Shown here: in pieces, positions 8,482 through 16,295 of the stretch | Layout of the letters: each line of letters opens with the position of its first letter | Numbering within the stretch: position 1 is the first letter of the stretch | Source: Vallitalea maricola | GTDB taxonomy: Bacteria > Bacillota > Clostridia > Lachnospirales > Vallitaleaceae | Assembly: GCF_036985595.1 (NCBI RefSeq) | Contig: NZ_BTPU01000104.1 | Span: 1-27,299, forward strand | Length of the DNA stretch: 27,299 nucleotides | Direction: 5' to 3' | The notes under the pieces: model-generated | What the model saw: the letters and a program-made list of their open reading frames with translations, nothing else | What the model was told of the DNA's origin: nothing | Database searches by the model: none | Position numbers and translations under genes: made by a program

Positions 8482-10812
8482 ATGCGAGAAATTATTTCAT
8501 TAAACAGGAAGTGGTGTTTCATTAAAGGCGACGACAGTTCTTCTCATTTAAATGATTATGATGATAACAGCTGGGATATGGTTAACTTACCCCATAGTAT
8601 TGATATAACACCAATCAATAGTAGTGGGGGACGTAATTATCAAGGTATATGTCGTTATAGAAAACATTTTTATCTAGAAAAAAGGGTAAAAGGCGAAAAA
8701 GTATTCCTAGAATTTGAAGGTGCTATGCAGGTTCTGGAAGTATGGGTGAACAATGAAAAACTGGCAACTCACTACTGCGGTTATACCCCTGCTGTCTATG
8801 ATATTTCTTCACTTGTGAATTACAACGCTGAGAACATAATTTCAGTGAGATTGGATAATTCCGACAGAAGTGATGTTCCCCCTGGAAAGAAACAGCAAGA
8901 CTTGGATTTTTCATATGATGGCGGTATATATAGACAAGTGAGATTACACAGGGTTAACCCCTTATATATTACAAATGCCGTATTAGAAAATAAAGTTGCT
9001 GGTGGTGGTTTATTCGTATCCTTTGATTCTGTATCAAAAGATAAATCCCAATTACGTATTCAAACCCACATCCGAAATGAATATAATGAATCTAAGACTT
9101 TTACTCTATGCCAAAAGCTATTTGACAAAAAAGACCGTTGTGTCAGTGATACCTATAATACCTATGAGTTAAACTCTTTAGAAGATGCTCATTATATACA
9201 ATCTCAGGTAGTGATTAAACCAAATCACTGGCACCCTCACTCACCTTACATGTATAAATTAAGGACAGAAATCTTGATAGATGGTGAATTGATTGACCTT
9301 ATAGAGACTCCTTTGGGGATTAGGGATTTTGAATTTACTAAAGATAAAGGTTTTCTTATTAACAATGAGCATCTAAAAATATCAGGAGCAAATTATCATC
9401 AGACTTTTATTCACGTAGGCAATGCAATGTCATCTAATCTCCTTAAACGAGATGCAAGAAAGCTTAGGGAAGCAGGAATGATTCATATTCGTTCTCATTA
9501 CCCATTTTCAGAAGAGTTTATTGATGAATGTGATCAATTAGGTATAACATTGACCATAAGCAATCCTGGATGGCAATTCTACGAAGAAGGGATATTCAAA
9601 GAAAGAAGTTACCAAAATCTAAAAGATATCGTTAGATGGCTACGTAACCATCCTTCAATCATTATTTGGGAACCTATTCTAAATGAAAGCGTTATGCCAG
9701 AAGATTATCAGCTACGAGTTAATGAGATTGTTCATGAAGAATTGCCTTATGGTCCTTGTTATACTGGTTCTGACCAAGGATTAGGTGATATTTCATACCG
9801 TAAATTCGACCCTTATATGTTAGGTCCAAAATCAGAGAATTTTGACCCTGAAGCCTATAAAATCATAGATAAGCAAATTGACAAACCAAGATGGATTAGA
9901 GAATATGGAGATTATCCAGATAATTTTGTAGACCAAAGCTGTGCTTGGCGGGTACCTAGAGGTTGGGGTGAAGATATCATGCTTAAACAGGTTAGACGTA
10001 TGATATGGAATAAGAACCCTTGGATGACTAACTACACCTATTTATATAACGATGCCAAATTATGTGGATTTGCCATGTGGCCGGGTATTGAACATAATAG
10101 AGGTTATCATATTAATCCTTGCTGGGGTGGATTCTTAGATTTACAGAGAATACCTAAATACAGTTTTTATTTCTTTAAGAGCCAAAGAGAACCTGATGAC
10201 TATTTGGATCTCGTAGATTCTGGTCCAATGGTATATATCGCTAACAGCTGGTCTGAAGTAAGTCCTGATGATATAACTATTTTCAGTAATTGTGATAAGA
10301 TAAGGCTTTATCATAATGATAGATTTATTGAAGAAAGGGAGCCTGATAAGATTAAGATACAACATCCTCCTTTTACCTTCAAGAATAATTTTTATTTTGG
10401 CAGAGAACGTTCTGAAATCAGAGCTGAAGGTATTATTGATGGTAAGGTTGTAGCTTCAGACAAGCGTTATTCTCCTGGAGTTCCTGTCAAGTTACATTTA
10501 GAAGGCGATTATATGGGACTTAATCTCCAAGCTGATGGATCAGACTTATTGTTTGTAAGGTGTATAGTCCATGATGATAAGAATAGCATTACTCCTTTGG
10601 CACTTGATAATCATGATATTCTTTTCTCTATAGAAGGTCCATGTAAAATTATTGGAGAAAATATTAAACGTCCTGAATTAGGGCAAACAGGTATCCTGAT
10701 TCAATCAACTACCCAACCTGGAAATATTCATGTAAAAGCTGAACTTCTACATCCACAGAAATACGAAAAGATAGCAGTTAAATCTGGTTCTATAGAGATA
10801 ACCACTTATTAA
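8482..10812 (+). CDS. Glycoside hydrolase family 2 (beta-galactosidase/beta-glucuronidase type)
   Basis: This 776-residue retaining glycosidase lacks a signal peptide, so it is cytoplasmic. Domains in order are a jelly-roll sugar-binding domain (about 1-150), an Ig-like domain (about 165-275), a TIM barrel (about 276-560) and C-terminal beta domains. The acid/base is Glu402 in WEPILNES, and the probable nucleophile is Glu474 in REYGDYP. Their 72-residue spacing fits GH2 enzymes (76 in E. coli LacZ). The exact substrate cannot be told from sequence alone. AAGGTGG lies upstream of the ATG. It is paired divergently with an AraC regulator, with no transporter gene alongside. The 3' end abuts the repeat element at 10821-10935, whose hairpin serves as terminator. 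Confidence 0.92.
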   Translation: MREIISLNRKWCFIKGDDSSSHLNDYDDNSWDMVNLPHSIDITPINSSGGRNYQGICRYRKHFYLEKRVKGEKVFLEFEGAMQVLEVWVNNEKLATHYCGYTPAVYDISSLVNYNAENIISVRLDNSDRSDVPPGKKQQDLDFSYDGGIYRQVRLHRVNPLYITNAVLENKVAGGGLFVSFDSVSKDKSQLRIQTHIRNEYNESKTFTLCQKLFDKKDRCVSDTYNTYELNSLEDAHYIQSQVVIKPNHWHPHSPYMYKLRTEILIDGELIDLIETPLGIRDFEFTKDKGFLINNEHLKISGANYHQTFIHVGNAMSSNLLKRDARKLREAGMIHIRSHYPFSEEFIDECDQLGITLTISNPGWQFYEEGIFKERSYQNLKDIVRWLRNHPSIIIWEPILNESVMPEDYQLRVNEIVHEELPYGPCYTGSDQGLGDISYRKFDPYMLGPKSENFDPEAYKIIDKQIDKPRWIREYGDYPDNFVDQSCAWRVPRGWGEDIMLKQVRRMIWNKNPWMTNYTYLYNDAKLCGFAMWPGIEHNRGYHINPCWGGFLDLQRIPKYSFYFFKSQREPDDYLDLVDSGPMVYIANSWSEVSPDDITIFSNCDKIRLYHNDRFIEEREPDKIKIQHPPFTFKNNFYFGRERSEIRAEGIIDGKVVASDKRYSPGVPVKLHLEGDYMGLNLQADGSDLLFVRCIVHDDKNSITPLALDNHDILFSIEGPCKIIGENIKRPELGQTGILIQSTTQPGNIHVKAELLHPQKYEKIAVKSGSIEITTY

Positions 10813-10820
10813 TTAGTAAC

Positions 10821-10935
10821 TTTCATTTCTTAACATCAATATAAAAAAGATAGAATAGGTTCAGTGAAATATCTAAACCTATTCTATCTTTTTAAATACT
10901 TGTAGCCATCCCCAAGATTATATTATCTGACAGCT
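10821..10935 (-). repeat. Diverged copy of a MITE-like element (second copy at 22548-22652)
   Basis: Read on the minus strand, 10933 downwards starts CTGTCAGATAATA and continues to GGGGATGGCTACAAG. Over the first 38 bases it matches the 22548-22652 element at 32 positions without gaps. It then shares AAGATAGA.TAGGTTTAG and, after a roughly 30-bp palindromic insertion, ATATTGATGTTAA. The GGGG tip and the opposite terminal repeat are lost. It fills the gap between the convergent GH2 and LysM genes and contains the terminator at 10844-10893. Confidence 0.75.
10844..10893. terminator. Bidirectional terminator for the GH2 and LysM genes
   Basis: AAAAAGATAGAATAGGTT (10844-10861) is perfectly complementary to AACCTATTCTATCTTTTT (10876-10893), with a 14-nt loop. 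The 18-bp stem has A and T tracts on both sides, so it should terminate in both directions. It arose within the repeat element described at 10821-10935. Confidence 0.88.
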
Positions 10936-10967
10936 ATTATCATCTTATAAAATATTATTTTCAAACA

Positions 10968-12134
10968 TTATGGTTTCGGTAGTTTGATTTCTTGTCCAAC
11001 ATAAATTTTATGTTTATTTGAAATATCATTCAACTTTTGAATGGTTGGTACCATATCCAATGTATTATAGAATTTCTCACTTATAGTATTAAGACTATCC
11101 CCAATTTGCACTGTATAGCTTGTTGGTATATCCTTTGGATTTATGGTTTGTGTCTTTGGTAGTGTTATTGTTTCAGTATCTTTTTCTCCACTTTCTAATC
11201 CACTTTTGGATGTTTGTCCATCATTATTGCTATTAGCATCAGATATTTCCTCACCTAATTCATTATTAACCATGATGCTGTTTTCATTTTCCAAGTCTAT
11301 GACTTCTTTTTTTATATTATTATATTTTTCTGTCATGGTTTTCATAGCTGCTTGTAGATTATTAAGTTTTTCAATGTTATTCAATAATCCAATCCCCATA
11401 ACAAGGCAGATAAGAACTAAACCGCCGCACAATATAGATAACATATTGATGAATTTCTTTTGATATAGATCATCTTTCCTTTGTTGTTCTTTCTTTCGGA
11501 ATGTTTTAATGATATCATTATCCTCATCTATATCTTGCTCATTCTTTTCTTCCTTTTTAGTTTTATTCTCTAACATATAATTATGCATAGATGGATTCTT
11601 GTCATAGTATATATAATAACCTTTTTTCTCTACTAACTCACCATTTTCATATGCAAAAAATGAATCCTCTTTTTCCAGAGGGTCAACAATATATAAAACT
11701 TGTTTATCATCAATAAAATTCTTATTATGGTGTTCTTTCAAAAAAGAGGTTAATAATATACCATAGCCTGGTTGGGTATACATCCAACCAACTACACTGT
11801 AATCCTCAAAATACTTCCTTATTTTTTCATAGACATGGTACCATGTTCTTTCTGTTATACATAGATCTCCATTAACTTTCTCAGCATAATCACCTTGAAT
11901 TGCACCATCTATTATGACTATTACATCATCCTTATAGGTATAATATTTCCCTATTAAAAAAGCTATCTGTTCAGATGATGTTTCTTCTGCTGCAAATTGA
12001 TGCAGGTATGAATATACATAATCTTCCATGTAGATTCTATTACCCTCTCTGGCATCACCAATTTGACGAACATTTTTGGGAAGTGATTCAAGACCCTCTA
12101 GATATAATTTATTATTCTTATAATTTTCATTCAT
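10968..12134 (-). CDS. Membrane protein: degenerate MPN/JAB1-like domain, one TM segment, LysM domain
   Basis: The product is about 388 residues. Residues 32-180 resemble an MPN/JAB1 fold: SEQIAFLIGK aligns with the strand bearing the JAMM glutamate (Glu55), and VGWMYTQPGYG aligns with the VGWYHSHPGYG motif of CSN5/Rpn11-type proteases. The metal ligands are replaced (His to Tyr119, His to Gln121, Asp to Leu132), so metalloprotease activity is unlikely. An acidic then basic linker leads to one membrane helix (229-251), a coiled coil (254-290), a Ser/Asn-rich spacer and a C-terminal LysM domain (about 339-386; YTVQIGDSLNTISEKFY) that binds glycan. Basic residues before the helix predict MPN inside and LysM outside. 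The start is taken as ATG at 12134; the ATG at 12158 lies only about 7 nt from the inferred transcription start. Family known only by motif; function unknown. Confidence 0.75.
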   Translation of the reverse strand: MNENYKNNKLYLEGLESLPKNVRQIGDAREGNRIYMEDYVYSYLHQFAAEETSSEQIAFLIGKYYTYKDDVIVIIDGAIQGDYAEKVNGDLCITERTWYHVYEKIRKYFEDYSVVGWMYTQPGYGILLTSFLKEHHNKNFIDDKQVLYIVDPLEKEDSFFAYENGELVEKKGYYIYYDKNPSMHNYMLENKTKKEEKNEQDIDEDNDIIKTFRKKEQQRKDDLYQKKFINMLSILCGGLVLICLVMGIGLLNNIEKLNNLQAAMKTMTEKYNNIKKEVIDLENENSIMVNNELGEEISDANSNNDGQTSKSGLESGEKDTETITLPKTQTINPKDIPTSYTVQIGDSLNTISEKFYNTLDMVPTIQKLNDISNKHKIYVGQEIKLPKP

Positions 12135-12171
12135 AATTCCCACACCCCATAAATACATTAAGTATATGAAG

Positions 12172-12179
12172 ATAATAGC
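12172..12179 (-). promoter_or_regulatory. Extended -10 promoter of the LysM gene
   Basis: The minus strand reads TGCTATTAT, a TGn-extended -10. The nearest -35-like TTGATA is 21 bp upstream, too far to be ideal. The inferred transcription start near 12165 supports translation from the ATG at 12134 rather than the one at 12158. Confidence 0.4.
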
Positions 12180-12233
12180 ACATATAAATAAAAAATTTTA
12201 TCAAAGCTTGTCTGTGAAATAGTTTTTTATTCG

Positions 12234-12272
12234 ATACTAAATTTCCTTTTTTTGGAAAAAGTGATTTAGTAT
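12234..12272. repeat. Bulged inverted repeat
   Basis: ATACTAAAT (12234-12242) is complementary to ATTTAGTAT (12264-12272), and TTCC (12243-12246) to GGAA (12254-12257) around seven T residues, with a six-base bulge on one side. It could be an operator or an RNA hairpin upstream of the LysM gene or yyaC. Confidence 0.5.
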
Positions 12273-12309
12273 AGATCTTGATGCATTTATATGAAGATAA
12301 TTGGTATTT

Positions 12310-12328
12310 ATTGTAAATTATTTACAAT
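12310..12328. promoter_or_regulatory. 19-bp perfect palindrome, Fur-family-like 7-1-7 operator candidate
   Basis: ATTGTAAAT-T-ATTTACAAT is perfectly symmetric. Its core TGTAAAT-T-ATTTACA has the 7-1-7 arrangement of Fur/PerR/Zur-type boxes. It lies about 140 bp upstream of yyaC and about 175 bp upstream of the LysM gene. No regulator of this family is in the window, so the assignment rests on geometry alone. Confidence 0.4.
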
Positions 12329-12467
12329 ATCTATTCCTTTGGTTTAATTAACTATTTTTTTGCTAAAAATATATATATCTAACATTAATATTCAATTCAA
12401 TAGTTTATCTAGCTATATGTTTATGACTAAAATCCATTAAAAATTCTAAGAAAGTAGGCTGATAAAA

Positions 12468-13043
12468 GTGAGATTAAAAAGAAATTCCGAAGAAATTCAT
12501 TATTATAATGTCAAAGATATATCTGCTATTAGTAATTTTTCTAATACGTTATTTAATCTTATAGAAAAGAACACAGATATCAATACCAGTATTGTTATTT
12601 TATGCATAGGAACTGATAGAGCTACAGGTGATTGTCTTGGACCAATAGTGGGATATAAATTAAAAAAGATGTTTCTTAACAATGTAACGGTTTTGGGAAC
12701 ATTAAGTAATCCTGTCCATGCCAAGAATATTGAAGAGACCGTAAATAATATCAAATCCAATTTTAAAAATCCTTTTATAATCGCTATAGATGCCTGCCTT
12801 GGTAAAATGGATCATATCGGATATGTAAGCATAGGAAAAGGCTCTATTAACCCTGGTGCAGGTGTTAATAAAACCTTACCTCCTGTTGGTGATATGTATA
12901 TAACTGGAATCGTAAATTTTTCTGGTTTCATGGATATGCTTATATTACAGAACACTCGTCTCAACACTGTTATGGGTATGGCAGACTTTATTGCCTTCGG
13001 CATAAGAAGAACCATCAATAACTTGAAGATATCTGTTGGATAA
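12468..13043 (+). CDS. yyaC: Spore protein YyaC (DUF1256 family, putative spore protease)
   Basis: This 191-residue protein is of the DUF1256/YyaC family (PF06866), found in endospore formers and structurally related to hydrogenase maturation proteases and the germination protease GPR. The conserved stretch is CIGTDRATGDCLGPIVG (about residues 46-62), followed by NPVHAKNIEE and IAIDACLG, the acidic and glycine positions expected for the family. The start is GTG at 12468 with AGG about nine bases upstream, a modest ribosome binding site. Its 3' end stops 10 bp from the convergent ydbT-like gene. Its presence marks the organism as sporulating. I could not recognise its promoter class. Confidence 0.9.
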   Translation: MRLKRNSEEIHYYNVKDISAISNFSNTLFNLIEKNTDINTSIVILCIGTDRATGDCLGPIVGYKLKKMFLNNVTVLGTLSNPVHAKNIEETVNNIKSNFKNPFIIAIDACLGKMDHIGYVSIGKGSINPGAGVNKTLPPVGDMYITGIVNFSGFMDMLILQNTRLNTVMGMADFIAFGIRRTINNLKISVG

Positions 13044-13053
13044 GCATACTAAC

Positions 13054-14451
13054 CTAAAGCTTGTCTATGTAGGTTTTAAATAAATGGTTACTAACATTTT
13101 GAACCGTTATGTTTTTCCCTAATATCTTACCCCATATGTTAATAGTATAATTACATACACTTTTCCTTCTTTGAAAATATGTATGTGACATTTTTATTGA
13201 TTGTATGGAGCTTGTTTTAACTATAGATTGTTTTTTCCTGAATCCACCATAGGACATATATGCTAACTGGTCAGATATACCTATGCCAGTATTCTTAAAC
13301 TGCATATGACCAAGTATTATAGCTAATCCTAATAATAGTAGACTTATAAAACCATATTGTACTTTATAGGTTACTATACATACAATTATTAATGTTAATA
13401 ATAGTTTCTTAAGAACAAAACGAATATAGGCTTTTTTGGGTGCGTTGTCTATTTCACCATGATAATTAAACTCAGGCATCAAGTCATTGATTATCTTAAC
13501 TCTTAAATCATCATTACAAAATGGAAATAATACTGCTCTTTCCCCTTTTTCGTCACCATATCCGATACTTTCGATCTCTATGGTGCTTACATGAAACAAC
13601 TGCATTATGAATTTTTGTTTTATATGAATACCCTTAACCTTCTTCTTATCGAATGTATAATTTTTTTTACTTATTAAACCATGGCTTATGTGTAATTTAT
13701 CATTTTCCACATAAACACTATAGTAAGAGTATTTTATACAGTTCTTGATAAAAGATATAATCAAACTGATTATGAATACTCCTAAAACCAAACCTACTAT
13801 TATATAAGCGCTAAATTGAAACTTATTAATGTATTCTAGACTATCAAAATTAGTCATGTCCTCAAAATCATCCAAGTAGTTATATAATGCTAAGATGATC
13901 ACTAGACCTTGAAAAACCGAATTAGATGCAAGTGAATAAAGAATCAAATCTTTGAAACCTAGTTTATACTTGCGTTCATTGGAGCTACTGTCATCTAAAA
14001 TATTAGTTTCTTCATTATCATGTAGTAATCTTTGTTTAACCGCCAATGCTTTTTCTTTAGTCAGAGTCAGTGTTATTTCACTTTTATCTGCCTTGACATT
14101 TTCTGTATCAATTTTAATTTTTGATAAACTGAAAATACGTTCAAACAGCCCCTGAGAAATATCAATAGTCGTTATTTTCTCTATAGGCACTTCTCTCTTA
14201 TTAATATTCATTATTCCCTTTTGATAAAATATGGAATTCTCACTAATATAATATGTTGTTTTATACCATGCCAATACATAGAATAGGACAAATAGGATTA
14301 TTAATCCAATAATTATTAGTATAGAAATCATGAATCCAAGTCTTTTATTTACGTAAGTGAAAATCAATATGATTATAACAATTTGGCTAATTATCCCACT
14401 AAAAATCTGTTTTAACACATGTAAGGGATGGTTTCTCTCTACATCATTCAA
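13054..14451 (-). CDS. PH domain-containing membrane protein, YdbT-like (three bPH_2 domains)
   Basis: The product is about 465 residues. Three pairs of membrane segments (about 15-60, 170-235, 345-390) are each followed by a bacterial PH (bPH_2, formerly DUF304) domain. Typical strands are YYISENSIFYQKGIMNINKREVPIEKITTI in the first, YVENDKLHISHGLISKKNYTF in the second and YMSYGGFRKKQSIVKTSSIQ in the third. It pairs with the upstream YdbS-like protein, an arrangement conserved from B. subtilis ydbST. That operon is sigma-W controlled and linked to resistance to amyloliquecidin/antimicrobial stress. The chosen start is TTG at 14451 (AGGTG six bases before; protein starts MNDVERNHPL), overlapping ydbS by 8 bp. 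GTG at 14460 is the alternative. Confidence 0.85.
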   Translation of the reverse strand: MNDVERNHPLHVLKQIFSGIISQIVIIILIFTYVNKRLGFMISILIIIGLIILFVLFYVLAWYKTTYYISENSIFYQKGIMNINKREVPIEKITTIDISQGLFERIFSLSKIKIDTENVKADKSEITLTLTKEKALAVKQRLLHDNEETNILDDSSSNERKYKLGFKDLILYSLASNSVFQGLVIILALYNYLDDFEDMTNFDSLEYINKFQFSAYIIVGLVLGVFIISLIISFIKNCIKYSYYSVYVENDKLHISHGLISKKNYTFDKKKVKGIHIKQKFIMQLFHVSTIEIESIGYGDEKGERAVLFPFCNDDLRVKIINDLMPEFNYHGEIDNAPKKAYIRFVLKKLLLTLIIVCIVTYKVQYGFISLLLLGLAIILGHMQFKNTGIGISDQLAYMSYGGFRKKQSIVKTSSIQSIKMSHTYFQRRKSVCNYTINIWGKILGKNITVQNVSNHLFKTYIDKL

Positions 14452-14926
14452 TACTTTCACCTGCTTCTACGACACTTGCTAAATTCTTGGATATCTCTTC
14501 TGCTTCATCGTTAGTCAATGCAGGAATCTCATGCAATCCTCCTGCTGTATTAAGTCTGATTGTTGATAAACCATACCTTCTATGAATGGGTCCTTGATTA
14601 ACATCAAGAAATTGCAATCTAGATATGGGAATTATTATTTTCTTTCTTACAAAAATACCATGAACCAATTCGATTTTATCATCAGAAATACTATACTTCC
14701 ATTCCTTATATTCAATTAAAGGAAATAAAAAAGCATATAAGAGTAAGTAACCGTTAATTATTACGGTAAGTATATTTATAATTAATCTTTCCATTGTATT
14801 ATTGATAATTGGCATTAGAAATCCGTAGATTCCAACAAAATATATTGCTGCAAATATGACTAAAAATATGGTTCTTGCTATAATCCAGGCTTTTACAGCT
14901 TTTTTATCTATCTTTTTGTAACTCAT
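14444..14926 (-). CDS. PH domain-containing membrane protein, YdbS-like
   Basis: This 160-residue protein has two membrane segments (about 13-35 and 43-65) and one bPH_2 domain (about 75-150) with the characteristic IIIPISRLQFLDVNQGPIHRRYGL, the family's most conserved stretch. It is the short partner of the adjacent three-domain YdbT-like protein; the two probably form one membrane complex. The start is ATG with GGAGG eleven bases upstream. It lies 34 bp after the EEP-family gene and overlaps the next gene, so all three are co-transcribed. Confidence 0.87.
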   Translation of the reverse strand: MSYKKIDKKAVKAWIIARTIFLVIFAAIYFVGIYGFLMPIINNTMERLIINILTVIINGYLLLYAFLFPLIEYKEWKYSISDDKIELVHGIFVRKKIIIPISRLQFLDVNQGPIHRRYGLSTIRLNTAGGLHEIPALTNDEAEEISKNLASVVEAGESIE

Positions 14927-14960
14927 TGTATATCTTTCCTCCTAAAACTACCATATCCTT

Positions 14961-16022
14961 CTATTTCAATATAAATTCCAATGTAACTGGATTATGGTCA
15001 GTGTATTCAAAGTCAAGTTGATGACCTTTTACACTTACTATATCCACATTAGGTGATACAAGAAAACCATCAATGACACTTAGATAATTCTCACCTTTTT
15101 TATAAGGTATATCTACTGTTCTATTAGTTGGAACATTCTTATCTGCTCCCCATTTAAAACCTTCTGGTTTGAAGTCTTCTGGAATCTCCTTAAGCCACTC
15201 TGGCCACTCCCTGCTTGATTCAAATATATTAGAATCCGTACCTGGTATAGCATGATTCCAATCACCTGCAACTACAACATAATTGCCTTTTTCATATTCC
15301 TTGCTTATGTACTCTTTCAAAAAACCTAACTGTTGTTTTCGTATGACTCCACCTTTGTCATATGCCGATAAGTGTGAATTGAGTAGAACCAGTTCCTTGC
15401 CATCTTCAACAGGTAATCTGCTTTCTATGAAACATCTGTCCAGAAGTGCCAATTGTCTCGGCCACTTCTCTTTTCCTGGATATCCATAACGATTAGTTTC
15501 ATCTATCTTATATTTTCCCAATGTAACCAAACCTGATTTTACACTGCCATGAGGTTTTGCCAGTGGTACTGGTACCCAAGGAACTTTATAATTTATACAA
15601 TACGTTGAACTATAATCAGTTAAGTTTTCTTTCAACTGTTCATATTCATTGATATTATAGCTTCTAGTTGCTTTTATATCAACTTCCTGAAGTAGAATGA
15701 AATCTACAGTCTGAACTTCAATGAATTCAGTAATACCCTTAAGATTTTCTAATGTCTTTTCTTTACTTTTTGACCTTGAACCTGTACCCCCATCCATAAA
15801 AAAGTCTTGTCCTGCATCCAGTCCACAATAACCAATATTAAATGTTAATGCTGATAGTTTAGTTTCTTTTGGTAAGATATTATTCAGGTTATTTTCAACA
15901 TTAAGTGATATGACTTCTTTTGGTTTATAATCTGTTACTGTCATAAAAACGAAGTATATTACAACAACTAAAACTAGTAGTACTACAATGATACCTAACA
16001 CTTTCAAAAACCTTCTCAACAT
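14961..16022 (-). CDS. Membrane-anchored endonuclease/exonuclease/phosphatase (EEP) family protein
   Basis: This 353-residue protein has an N-terminal membrane anchor (residues 9-28) and an extracytoplasmic EEP domain (DNase I/Mg-dependent phosphodiesterase fold). All catalytic positions are present: Asn62 (LTFNIG), Glu113 (LLQEVD), His217 (NSHLS), Asp254 and Asn256 (AGDWNH), Asp319 (IDGF) and Asp342-His343 (YTDHNP). Members cut DNA, phosphoinositides or sphingomyelin; the substrate here cannot be decided, but a surface location next to PH-domain proteins makes a phospholipid or secreted-DNA substrate equally open. ATG has GGAGG seven bases upstream. It is the first gene of the operon with the ydbS/ydbT-like genes. 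Confidence 0.87.
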   Translation of the reverse strand: MLRRFLKVLGIIVVLLVLVVVIYFVFMTVTDYKPKEVISLNVENNLNNILPKETKLSALTFNIGYCGLDAGQDFFMDGGTGSRSKSKEKTLENLKGITEFIEVQTVDFILLQEVDIKATRSYNINEYEQLKENLTDYSSTYCINYKVPWVPVPLAKPHGSVKSGLVTLGKYKIDETNRYGYPGKEKWPRQLALLDRCFIESRLPVEDGKELVLLNSHLSAYDKGGVIRKQQLGFLKEYISKEYEKGNYVVVAGDWNHAIPGTDSNIFESSREWPEWLKEIPEDFKPEGFKWGADKNVPTNRTVDIPYKKGENYLSVIDGFLVSPNVDIVSVKGHQLDFEYTDHNPVTLEFILK

Positions 16023-16219
16023 AATAAAACCTCCATTTTTTATTGGATTAATCCTCAGGCTTAATAATTATGCTAGAATAATTGGATTAATATAGTTAAA
16101 TAAATTTTATCATTTAATATTGATAATGTAAACTAATCTAAAGTTTAAGTATAAGTACATAGTAAAACGTTTCTATTTCATATCCTTAATTAATAGAACT
16201 TTTCTATAAGATAACAAAA

Positions 16220-16276
16220 GTCCCTATTTAGTTTATCTATAAACAGGATGTTAGACCTGTGTAACTAAACAGAGAC
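16220..16276. terminator. Terminator of the ECF sigma operon
   Basis: GTCCCTATTTAGTT (16220-16233) pairs with AACTAAACAGAGAC (16263-16276) with two mismatches, and an inner ACAGG/CCTGT stem lies within the loop. TTTTGTT follows on the minus strand and ATTTTTTAA on the plus strand. It lies 20 bp past the last gene of the operon. Confidence 0.75.
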
Positions 16277-16295
16277 ATTTTTTAACATTATACTA

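Larger units (their letters stand above)
12135..12467. other. Divergent LysM gene/yyaC intergenic region
   Basis: These 333 bp between divergent genes hold three visible elements: a probable extended -10 for the LysM gene (12172-12179), a bulged inverted repeat (12234-12272) and a perfect 19-bp palindrome (12310-12328). No open frame, and no clear sporulation sigma promoter for yyaC, could be recognised. Confidence 0.6.

Noticed and set aside
10141..10365. Minus-strand open frame of 74 codons inside the GH2 gene
   Set aside because: It is an overlapping antisense frame of a gene with intact GH2 motifs and has no supporting signals.
12310..12328. Palindrome as a Rex (NADH) operator
   Set aside because: Rex boxes have two TTGT/ACAA halves with a longer spacer (TTGTTAAnnnnTTAACAA type). 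The single-base centre here does not fit.
13051..13075. Hairpin AACCTA/TAGGTT between yyaC and ydbT-like gene as a terminator
   Set aside because: The stem is only 6 bp, lies partly inside the ydbT stop region and has no convincing T tract, so the support is too weak.
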